Notes under the pieces: model-generated | Told to the model about the DNA's origin: nothing | What the model saw: the letters and a program-made list of their open reading frames with translations, nothing else | Databases searched by the model: none | Translations under genes and position numbers: made by a program | NCBI GenBank assembly: GCA_937960625.1 | Contig: CALGPD010000247.1 | Coordinates: 1-6,582 of the forward strand | Direction: 5' to 3' | Length of the DNA stretch: 6,582 bases | Origin: an uncultured Spirochaetia bacterium | GTDB taxonomy: Bacteria; Spirochaetota; CALGPD01 | Shown here: positions 1 through 6,106 of the stretch, piece after piece | Numbering within the stretch: the stretch's first letter is position 1 | Layout: each line of letters begins with the position of its first letter

Positions 1-243
1 AAATCTAAGTCACTTGTTGTTGAAAATATCATTAAAACCATGGAAGATGCAGATTTCGAGTATGTTGGAATGCGGCGCTTAAAGTGGCATAAAAAAAACC
101 ATGATTTATATTTCGGATTAATAAATAATAAATTTTATGCTCATGGTACTATTTTTCAATATCTGCCTGACGGAAAAAGATACCCGGTTTATCCGCATAG
201 ATATAAAGTAAAAAGTTATACTTTTCCCCAAAATAAAAAATAA
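1..243 (+). CDS. Periplasmic solute-binding protein, branched-chain amino acid type (3' fragment, cut by window start)
   Basis: The reading frame is open from base 1 to the TAA at 241-243 and gives the last 80 residues of a protein whose start lies off the window. The in-frame ATG at 40 is an internal methionine, not a start. The 80 residues align without gaps to the C-terminus of the next gene: 55 of 80 are identical, and 47 of the last 62. The match includes the blocks KWxKKNHDL, KFYAHGTIFQY and PDGKRYPVYP. In the type 1 periplasmic-binding fold (LivJ/Peripla_BP_6 family) this corresponds to the final strands of the C-terminal lobe. It is therefore the upstream copy of a tandem SBP duplication. 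The full-length protein would be exported and bind a small ligand, but the ligand cannot be inferred. Identity as a paralogue of the next gene is firm. Whether this copy is intact upstream is unknown. Confidence 0.85.
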   Translation, partial: KSKSLVVENIIKTMEDADFEYVGMRRLKWHKKNHDLYFGLINNKFYAHGTIFQYLPDGKRYPVYPHRYKVKSYTFPQNKK

Positions 244-253
244 TTTTTCATAA

Positions 254-366
254 AAAATCCATGAAATTTTAACAATACCGTTTTTAGTATTTTATTAATG
301 TTACATTTTTTTGTTTACTTAAAACCTCTAATGATTTATAATTTTTATGGATTTTAGATTCATGGA
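254..366. repeat. Inverted and direct copies of a TT(C/T)ATGGA motif flanking a promoter
   Basis: TCCATGAA at 258-265 is the exact reverse complement of TTCATGGA at 359-366. A third copy with one mismatch, TTTATGGA, lies at 344-351. The left arm also extends to a 13-bp inverted match between 254-266 and 343-355, with one mismatch that would be a G-U pair in RNA. The right arm begins immediately after the -10 hexamer. The 359-366 copy overlaps the ribosome binding site of the following gene. These could be operator half-sites or a structured leader. In DNA this AT-rich, short matches also arise by chance, so confidence is low. Confidence 0.3.
314..342 (+). promoter_or_regulatory. Sigma70-type promoter for the second SBP gene
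   Basis: TTTACT (314-319, four of six matches to TTGACA) is followed after exactly 17 bp by a perfect TATAAT (337-342). Transcription would start near 349, leaving a leader of about 24 nt before the ATG at 373. The site lies in the 129-bp gap between the two SBP genes, so the second SBP and the kinase behind it could be expressed independently of the first copy. AT-rich DNA yields TATAAT often, but the spacing and position are good. Confidence 0.55.
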
Positions 367-367
367 G
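364..367 (+). promoter_or_regulatory. Ribosome binding site of the second SBP gene
   Basis: GGAG lies five bases upstream of the ATG at 373. It supports that start, which also places a basic N-terminus directly before a hydrophobic signal segment. Confidence 0.7.
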
Positions 368-372
368 TAAAA

Positions 373-1635
373 ATGAGAATAAAAAAATTGATATTATTAA
401 TATTATTATCAGTTTTAGTTTCTTTAAATTTTTGCAAGCGAAATCAACATAAAATTATCAAAGTCGGATTTTTATACCCTTTTAACACAAAAGTCGGGGA
501 GTCCATGAAAAACTCCGCAATTTTAACTGTTGATAAAATTAATAAATCGGGCGGCATAGTAATTTCAAAAAACGGTATTAAAAATACTTATAAAATCAAA
601 CTCGTTTTCATAGACGATGGTTATACCGAAGTTGCAAGAGGCAGTTACAATTTTAGAAAAGCAATTGAAAAACATAATCTCAAATACGTTATCGGAGGAT
701 TATTATCAAAAGTGATTTTGCCTCTAATGGAGATAATGGCAGAGAAAAAAGTGCTTTGGCTTTGTGTAGGCGGGGCTTCTAACCGGATTATAACAAAAAT
801 AGAAAAAAATTATGAAAAATATAAATATTACTTCAGAACAGGAGTTTTAGACACTTTAGTGCAGGGCAAAGCCGTTGCAGAGTTTGCTAAAAAAACTTTT
901 CTTCCCAGAGGAATAAAAAAAATTGTAGCCTTAGGGCTTAATCATTCCTATGGCAAACAAGTGCTAAACCGTATAACGAGTTTATTAAAAATTGCAGGTT
1001 TTAAAATAATCTATAAAAGGTTTATTTCATCGGATATTAAGGATTTTTCAACCATTTTAAAAAAAATACAAAATGCCCATGCAATAGCATGTGTATTTCT
1101 ATCAAAGGAAGCTGAAACCCTTATTACTTTAGCAGGAAAACTTGGTATAAACAAAAGAAAGCCTATCTTCGGAGTAATAGCGCCCTCTTATGCGCCGGAT
1201 TTTTTTGAAAAGACTAAAAAAGGCGCAGCATGGACATCTTCATACCAGTCAAATGGTGGGCCGGTTGATAAAACCGGCAAAAAGCTAGTTTTCAACTTTA
1301 TAAAAAAATACGTTAAACGTTTCAAAAAACCACCATTCTGGCTAAGTTACGGGACTTATGATGCATTCAGATTGTTTAAAAAAAGCGTTGAGAATACAAA
1401 ATCGTTTATTGTAGATGATATAATAAAAACAATAGAAAATGATAATTTTGAATATGAAGGATTGCGTTTGCTTAAATGGAATAAAAAAAATCATGATTTA
1501 ATTTTCGGGCTAAAGAATGGTAAATTTTATGCGCACGGAACCATATTCCAATATTTCCCGGATGGAAAAAGGTATCCTGTGTATCCTGATAAATATAAAG
1601 TTAGAAATTATGCTTTTCCCTTGAATTTAAAATAA
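373..1635 (+). CDS. Branched-chain amino acid/amide-type ABC solute-binding protein (probable lipoprotein)
   Basis: A 420-residue exported ligand-binding protein of the type 1 periplasmic-binding fold (LivJ/Peripla_BP_6 family). Residues 1-20 form a signal peptide with a basic N-terminus (MRIKK) and a Leu/Ile-rich core, ending in LNFC. Cys21 is the likely lipidation site, although Phe at -1 is unusual. The mature part starts with the family pattern: KVGFLYPF (30-37), an AxxxVDKIN-like helix near 49-57, the GGI at 60-62, then a strand ending in DDG (81-83). Further hallmarks are YVIGGLLS (105-112), YYFRTG (152-157), NHSYGKQV (190-197) and YGTYDAFRLF (326-335). The C-terminal block 384-405 is shared with the truncated upstream paralogue. 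The ligand is unknown. No permease or ATPase gene is in view. The next gene, 41 nt downstream, is a sensor kinase, so a role in ligand presentation to that kinase is plausible but inferred. Confidence 0.88.
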   Translation: MRIKKLILLILLSVLVSLNFCKRNQHKIIKVGFLYPFNTKVGESMKNSAILTVDKINKSGGIVISKNGIKNTYKIKLVFIDDGYTEVARGSYNFRKAIEKHNLKYVIGGLLSKVILPLMEIMAEKKVLWLCVGGASNRIITKIEKNYEKYKYYFRTGVLDTLVQGKAVAEFAKKTFLPRGIKKIVALGLNHSYGKQVLNRITSLLKIAGFKIIYKRFISSDIKDFSTILKKIQNAHAIACVFLSKEAETLITLAGKLGINKRKPIFGVIAPSYAPDFFEKTKKGAAWTSSYQSNGGPVDKTGKKLVFNFIKKYVKRFKKPPFWLSYGTYDAFRLFKKSVENTKSFIVDDIIKTIENDNFEYEGLRLLKWNKKNHDLIFGLKNGKFYAHGTIFQYFPDGKRYPVYPDKYKVRNYAFPLNLK

Positions 1636-1658
1636 ATAGTATCAAAATCTTATAAAAC

Positions 1659-1669
1659 AAGGATTTGAG
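1659..1669 (+). promoter_or_regulatory. Ribosome-binding region that decides the kinase start
   Basis: AAGGA (1659-1663) is followed by GAG (1667-1669). The in-frame TTG at 1665 sits only one base after AAGGA, too close for initiation. The ATG at 1677 is 13 bases from AAGGA and seven from GAG, which is workable. I therefore favour ATG 1677 over TTG 1665. The difference is only four residues (MSIR). Confidence 0.5.
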
Positions 1670-1676
1670 TATCCGA

Positions 1677-4079
1677 ATGAAAAAAAATCTATCACTGAAA
1701 TACATATTAATGATAACGTTTGTACCTATAATAGTTTTATTCGTTGTCGGGTTATTTATCAATAATTATGTAATGATGAAAAATGATATAAACCGCTTAA
1801 TAAATAATAAATTGAAAAATATAAGTGAAAGCTTAAGTATGACTCTTAATGCATCTGTAGATAATTCAATAAAGAATTATTTAAGGGGATACGGGGATGC
1901 AATACAAAACCTTATTGATACCTACTACAAACTATATAGACAGGGAATCTATGCGACGAGACAACAAACTATAAGAAAAATCATACAAAAAATAACAAAA
2001 GAAAAGGCAACAGCTAAAGAATGTATTTTTATCGTAAACATAGCCAATCTCTCAAAAATAAAGTTCATAATAAAACCGGATTATAAAATTAGTAAAAAAG
2101 ATGTCGCCAATCTTATTTCACAAAGTGTTTCAAATATTAACGGCGGTTATTACGAATTAATTTCAGGCAATAGGAAAAAAGTCATTCATTCGATTTACTA
2201 TAAATATTCAAATAATTGGAAGTGGATGATATTCATAAGCGCGCTGAAAAAAAACGTTAAGTCTTTAATCAATATTCAAGAATTAAGCAGTCAAATAAAC
2301 TCTATTAAAATAGGCGGGTCAGGATTTGCAGGAGTAATCAATTATCAAGGTGTAATGTTGATTCATCCTTTTCATCAAGATGAAAACGTCATAAATCAAA
2401 AAGATTTAAAAGGGCAATATATTTATAAAAAAATACTAAAAGAAAAAAACGGCGAACTGATTTTCTATTGGGATTATGGCAAAGGGGTTAAAAAAAATAT
2501 TTTATATTTCCGTGATATTAAACAAATTGGGCACATTGTTTTTATTACAAGCCCGTATGATTTCCATTACAAAACGCTAAATACAACGCGAAATATTGTT
2601 GTAATCACCTTATTAATTTTTATTCTTATTATAATTCCCTTAATAAACGGCCTTAGTTCAATAATTGTTAAACCTTTTAGCCTGCTCATTAATACTTTTG
2701 ATGAAATAACGAGAAATCTTGAATTTAAAAAGGTTTCGCTTGAAGGGAATAAAGAAGTTTCAAAACTATCGAAATATTTCAATTTAATGATAGAAGAAAT
2801 TGGTGATTATTCATCTAAATTAGAAAAATCAATTAAAAACGAAAAAGATATTAATGAAAAACTGGAAGCCGCAAACGAAGAGCTTCAAGCATCATATGAA
2901 GAACTTGAAGCGACTCAGGAAGAGCTTGAACAAGTAAATTATGATTTAGCTAATACGCTGGCGCGCGTAGAAGAAGCAAGCAAAATGAAATCAGAATTTT
3001 TGGCCATACTCTCACATGAATTAAGAACACCTTTAACGGGTATGCTCGGGTTTAGTGAAGTTCTACTTAAAAATAAAGATTTAACTGAAAAACAAAACAA
3101 ATACGTTGAGTTTATCCATCGAGCAGGTAAACGCCTTCTCGCAGTTATTTCTGATTTATTGGAAATCTCATCAATAGAAGCTGGAAAAATTAAAATTGAA
3201 TATAGAGAATTTGACATCGAAAAAGTAATCGCAGACATTGCTATTTTATTTAATGAAAAAATGAATTCAAAAAATATTAAACTTTTTTATAATTTAAACG
3301 GAATAAATAGAATCTATTCTGATCCGGCAAGATTAAGACAAATTTTATTTAATATTGTAGGCAACGCAATTAAATTCACTGAAAAAGGCGATGTAATCAT
3401 TGAATTAAAAAAATATAATAATAACTATATTTTTGAAATAATTGATAAAGGCATCGGGATTGGCAAAGAGAATTTAAATAAGATATTTGACATGTTTAAG
3501 CAAGTTGAAAGCGCTTATAAAAGATATTACGGTGGGGTTGGTTTGGGCCTTGCAATCTGCAAAAAACTCGTTGAGGCACTAAATGGAGAGATTTGGGTGG
3601 AAAGTGAACCCGGCAAAGGAAGTAAATTCGGATTTTCACTCCCTATCCCTCAACATGAAAACAAACAAATCGAGAAAGAAGATTCAGAGAATATTACAGC
3701 TGAAAAAAGTAAAGCTAAAATTAAAATATTGTTTGCAGAAGATGATTTAATAAATAACGAATTGATTCAGAGCATACTAAAAGTTCAGGATAATATTACT
3801 TACAAAGGTTTTTATAACGGTAAAGATTTGTTAGAAGAATATAAAAACAATAATGATTATAATATAATAATTGCAGATATCCACATGCCATATATGGATG
3901 GGTTAGAACTGCTTAAAAAAGTAAGAAAAATTAATAAAAATATTCCAATAATTGCATTAACAGCATTTGCAGCTGATGAAGACGAAAAAAAATACATTTC
4001 TAAAGGGTTTACAGACTATATTTCAAAACCCATTGAAACTAAGTTCTTTATTGAAAAAATTGAATACTATTCAAAGTGA
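1677..4079 (+). CDS. Membrane-bound hybrid sensor histidine kinase (Cache-like sensor, HAMP, HisKA, HATPase, receiver)
   Basis: An 800-residue inner-membrane kinase that should autophosphorylate on His and pass the phosphate to its own receiver. Residues are numbered from ATG 1677. TM1 is about 9-28, TM2 about 307-330, and the roughly 275 residues between are periplasmic. The membrane-proximal part (about 205-300; GGSGFAGVINYQG at 213-225, LIHP at 228-231, TSPYDF at 291-296) resembles a Cache domain. A HAMP segment (about 326-380) leads into a Glu-rich coiled coil (about 380-438, repeated EEL). The H-box SHELRTPL carries His447. The ATPase domain has the N-box around Asn559/Asn563, the G1 box DKGIGIG from Asp590 and the G2 box GGVGLGL at 619-625. 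The receiver (about 681-798) has Glu688, Asp689, Asp690, phospho-acceptor Asp734, Thr762 and Lys784, so all catalytic residues are present. There is no HPt or DNA-binding output domain, so a further partner is needed. It probably shares a transcript with the SBP gene. Confidence 0.93.
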   Translation: MKKNLSLKYILMITFVPIIVLFVVGLFINNYVMMKNDINRLINNKLKNISESLSMTLNASVDNSIKNYLRGYGDAIQNLIDTYYKLYRQGIYATRQQTIRKIIQKITKEKATAKECIFIVNIANLSKIKFIIKPDYKISKKDVANLISQSVSNINGGYYELISGNRKKVIHSIYYKYSNNWKWMIFISALKKNVKSLINIQELSSQINSIKIGGSGFAGVINYQGVMLIHPFHQDENVINQKDLKGQYIYKKILKEKNGELIFYWDYGKGVKKNILYFRDIKQIGHIVFITSPYDFHYKTLNTTRNIVVITLLIFILIIIPLINGLSSIIVKPFSLLINTFDEITRNLEFKKVSLEGNKEVSKLSKYFNLMIEEIGDYSSKLEKSIKNEKDINEKLEAANEELQASYEELEATQEELEQVNYDLANTLARVEEASKMKSEFLAILSHELRTPLTGMLGFSEVLLKNKDLTEKQNKYVEFIHRAGKRLLAVISDLLEISSIEAGKIKIEYREFDIEKVIADIAILFNEKMNSKNIKLFYNLNGINRIYSDPARLRQILFNIVGNAIKFTEKGDVIIELKKYNNNYIFEIIDKGIGIGKENLNKIFDMFKQVESAYKRYYGGVGLGLAICKKLVEALNGEIWVESEPGKGSKFGFSLPIPQHENKQIEKEDSENITAEKSKAKIKILFAEDDLINNELIQSILKVQDNITYKGFYNGKDLLEEYKNNNDYNIIIADIHMPYMDGLELLKKVRKINKNIPIIALTAFAADEDEKKYISKGFTDYISKPIETKFFIEKIEYYSK
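4054..4074 (-). terminator. Probable intrinsic terminator of the minus-strand operon, inside the kinase coding end
   Basis: Read on the minus strand, TTGAAT-AGT-ATTCAA (4074 to 4060) forms a perfect 6-bp stem with a 3-nt loop, directly followed by six Ts (4059 to 4054). It starts five bases past the STAS stop codon, where a terminator is expected. The stem has only one G-C pair, so it may be weak. The hairpin is symmetric, but there is no T-tract on the plus-strand side. It overlaps the codons for the last residues of the histidine kinase. Confidence 0.5.
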
Positions 4080-4409
4080 TTATTTTAGAAAATCAACAGC
4101 AGATTTTATATCTTCAAATATATTTAATAAATTGGACAGATAATTAAATTTAAACATCTCTAAAATTTTTGTGTTTGGAATAATGGCAAGATTAGCATTT
4201 AAGCCAGCTAATGCAAAAGTTGATTTTACAATAATTCCAATCGCTGTACTGTCTAGAAAATTGAGCGCTGACAAATCTAAAATAAGGCTTTGCCGTTTTA
4301 CTATAAAATCATTTATTTCTTTTTGAACTTTATATGCAGCCAGTGTGTCAAAATTTTCAAGCAGTTTAAGTACAGGTATTTCATCAACAACGAGTTTTTC
4401 AATTTTCAT
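4080..4409 (-). CDS. STAS-domain protein (anti-sigma factor antagonist type)
   Basis: A 109-residue cytoplasmic protein made of a single STAS domain, the usual length for SpoIIAA/RsbV-type anti-anti-sigma factors. The hallmark is LILDLSALNFLDSTAIGIIV (42-61), a hydrophobic strand leading into the DS(T/S) loop. Ser54, with Thr55 beside it, is at the position that anti-sigma kinases phosphorylate in SpoIIAA/RsbV. In such partner switches the unphosphorylated form binds the anti-sigma kinase and frees its target. The start is supported by GGA (reverse strand, 4416-4418) six bases upstream of the ATG. It lies 17 nt after the Crp-like gene and is last in the operon. No anti-sigma kinase, PP2C phosphatase or sigma factor gene is visible, so its partner is unknown. 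Its stop codon abuts that of the convergent kinase gene with no spacer. Confidence 0.87.
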   Translation of the reverse strand: MKIEKLVVDEIPVLKLLENFDTLAAYKVQKEINDFIVKRQSLILDLSALNFLDSTAIGIIVKSTFALAGLNANLAIIPNTKILEMFKFNYLSNLLNIFEDIKSAVDFLK

Positions 4410-4426
4410 GACATTTCCGGCAAGTT

Positions 4427-5077
4427 TTACTCAGGAATTTTTCTTTTTTGTGAAACATAGCGAATTAATTCATTAATGTTTTTAATTGTAATAGTATTGT
4501 GTGATATTAATATTCTATTTTGGTTCACAAATTGAGTGAGAATTTTTTTCGTTATATCTTCTTTTAAACCGCACCAACTTGAAACAGATTGATTATTTGC
4601 TTCTAATTCGATAGGCTCAACAAATTCTCTTACCTCATTCGGATTATAGCCTTTCATTTCAGCAAGCAGTATTAAAGTATCGGCGACTTTTGCCTCATCA
4701 TCCAATAAGGATAAAATCATAAGCTTACGCCTGGCATCATAAATCCGTTTGGAAAAAACTTTTAACAATTTAATTGCCATTGCGGCATTAGATTTTAATA
4801 ATATTTCAAAATTCTCTTTGTTAAATTCAAGAGCTTTTACTTCCGTTTCCGCAAGTGCGGACGCGCTCCTCGGTGCCTCTTCAATAATTGCCATTTCACC
4901 GAAAATATCCCCGGGGCCTAAAATATCAAGATTTTTTTCAGTTTCGCCTACAATCTTGGTTATTATCACTTTACCCGAATGAATAAGATAAAAGCTATTT
5001 CCGGGTTCATGTTCGGAAAAAATAATATCTCCGGCTCTATAATTTCTACCGTATTTTTCCAACATATTTATAGCCAT
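4427..5077 (-). CDS. Crp/Fnr-like cyclic-nucleotide-binding protein with divergent C-terminal winged-helix region
   Basis: A 216-residue protein. Residues about 8-110 form a CNB beta-roll. The phosphate-binding cassette is fully canonical, FGEMAIIEEAPRSAS (59-73). It includes Glu61, expected to contact the ribose, and Arg70, expected to contact the cyclic phosphate, so binding of a cyclic nucleotide is likely. A long dimerisation-type helix (about 98-120) follows. The C-terminal part has the spacing of a Crp-type winged helix: SSWCGL then KEDITKK (166-178), then NRILISHNTITIKNINELIRYV (187-208). The recognition-helix residues differ from the usual SRETVSR-like pattern, so DNA binding is probable but not certain. 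AAGGA (5085-5089, reverse strand) seven bases from the ATG supports the start. It lies between a CNB-TPR paralogue (18-nt gap) and the STAS gene (17-nt gap). It is probably a cAMP-responsive regulator. Confidence 0.85.
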   Translation of the reverse strand: MAINMLEKYGRNYRAGDIIFSEHEPGNSFYLIHSGKVIITKIVGETEKNLDILGPGDIFGEMAIIEEAPRSASALAETEVKALEFNKENFEILLKSNAAMAIKLLKVFSKRIYDARRKLMILSLLDDEAKVADTLILLAEMKGYNPNEVREFVEPIELEANNQSVSSWCGLKEDITKKILTQFVNQNRILISHNTITIKNINELIRYVSQKRKIPE

Positions 5078-5095
5078 AAATATTTCCTTAATATA

Positions 5096-6094
5096 TTATT
5101 CAGATCTATCAATTTCTTCTAAAGCTGATTGAGCTTTTAAATTTATTTTATCTTCTGTACCCATACTCATAACCTTATTAAAAAAGCCCTTTGCCTTTTC
5201 TGTTTCGCCAATATTTTTATACGATAAACCTATATTAAATACTGCTTCTTTAGCAGCAGAATCATCAGGATATTTCTTTATAAAGTTGGAAAACTTATCA
5301 ATTGCATTATCATACTCATTCATCTTCAAATAACATTTACCTAATTGGAAAAAACTTTTCCTGTAAAATTCATTATTTGAACCCTTGTCTCCCTTGTTTA
5401 CTATATCTGAAAGTAAGTTTGCAGCTTCTCTAAATTTATTTTTAGAAAACATGCTTACTGCTTCATAATATGCTTTAGTCGGGTCACTAGTAGTAGCTGA
5501 ACTTCCTGTCCGGTTTTTTTGTTCGGCAGCAATACGGTTGGGATTGTTTATTCCCATTGTCATACCCTTTTTAGCATTAGCGAATCTAAGCTTAGCCTCA
5601 TCGGCTAGTTCACCGTCAGGATAATACTCAAGATATTTTGAATAGATATAACCGGCCTGGTCAAACCTTTTATTTTTCATATAAAAATCGCCGATTTTAA
5701 AAAGCTCAACATCTCTTTGTTCAATTACATCATGAGTTAAATATTTTCTTACATAAGAATGAACATTTCTTAGTTGATTGGAAAAAACCCTAAGCATTTT
5801 CATCAGGATATTCATATTCTTTGCAGCCAACTGTTCAAATTCCTGAACTGATAATATTAAAATTTTGCAATTTGCAGCGGCGGTTGCTGTTTCCTCTCTG
5901 GGGAAACTTCCTACAGCGCTTTTAACGCCGAAAAATTGACCAGGATTAATTGTATCTGTTTTTTCAGCAAAATTTTCTTCTATTGAAGTATAACGAAGTA
6001 TTACTTTTCCTTCTTTTAATATAAATACTTTATCAGATTTTTCTTTTTCAAAATATATTACCGAACCTGCTTTATACGTTCTTGCTATTGGCAT
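5096..6094 (-). CDS. Cyclic-nucleotide-binding-like domain fused to TPR repeats
   Basis: A 332-residue protein without signal peptide, so presumably cytoplasmic. The N-terminal CNB beta-roll (about 5-105) is a clear paralogue of the next gene: RTYKAGSVIYFEKEK and EGKVI here match RNYRAGDIIFSEHE and SGKVI there. The phosphate cassette is altered. It reads FFGVKSAVGSFPREETATA (54-72), with Val57 replacing the near-invariant Glu and REET replacing R(S/T)A. Binding of a cyclic nucleotide is therefore doubtful. A TPR unit follows at about 128-162. A polar linker rich in Asn/Ser/Thr (about 176-206) leads to three more TPR units (about 207-328; e.g. FFQLGKCYLKMNEYDNAIDKF and FNIGLSYKNIGETEKAKGFF), similar in style to CpoB/YbgF-type repeats. 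There is no DNA-binding domain. The protein probably acts as a scaffold whose partner is unknown. GGAG (6102-6105, reverse strand), seven bases from the ATG, fixes the start. Confidence 0.85.
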   Translation of the reverse strand: MPIARTYKAGSVIYFEKEKSDKVFILKEGKVILRYTSIEENFAEKTDTINPGQFFGVKSAVGSFPREETATAAANCKILILSVQEFEQLAAKNMNILMKMLRVFSNQLRNVHSYVRKYLTHDVIEQRDVELFKIGDFYMKNKRFDQAGYIYSKYLEYYPDGELADEAKLRFANAKKGMTMGINNPNRIAAEQKNRTGSSATTSDPTKAYYEAVSMFSKNKFREAANLLSDIVNKGDKGSNNEFYRKSFFQLGKCYLKMNEYDNAIDKFSNFIKKYPDDSAAKEAVFNIGLSYKNIGETEKAKGFFNKVMSMGTEDKINLKAQSALEEIDRSE

Positions 6095-6106
6095 TATTGT
6101 TCTCCG

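Noticed and set aside
40..243. A 67-residue stand-alone gene starting at ATG 40
   Set aside because: The same frame is open to base 1, and the residues before the ATG align with the paralogue at 373-1635. It is therefore the end of a larger gene.
254..270. AAAAT ... ATTTT hairpin after the first SBP gene
   Set aside because: The stem is five A-T pairs with no G-C and no following T-run, within composition noise.
274..295. Possible terminator after the first SBP gene (AATAC ... GTATT followed by TTATT)
   Set aside because: The stem is only 5 bp with one G-C pair and an 8-nt loop, and the T-tract is interrupted. It is too weak to annotate.
2838..2940. Repetitive EEL-coding stretch in the kinase as a DNA tandem repeat
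   Set aside because: The repeats are at the protein level only (heptad coiled coil before HisKA). Codons vary between units, and such segments are common in hybrid kinases.
2567..3238. Two minus-strand open frames (2567-2782 and 2939-3238) inside the kinase gene
   Set aside because: They are antisense to strongly conserved kinase domains, have no family resemblance and show no clear ribosome binding site. They are shadows of the real gene.
4077..4095. TGATT ... AATCA inverted repeat as a terminator for the kinase gene
   Set aside because: The 5-bp stem has a 9-nt loop and no T-tract follows on the plus strand.
4749..4982. A plus-strand open frame of 77 codons within the Crp-like gene
   Set aside because: It is antisense to the canonical CNB domain and has a low-complexity Ser/Ala/Ile-rich translation, as expected of a shadow frame.
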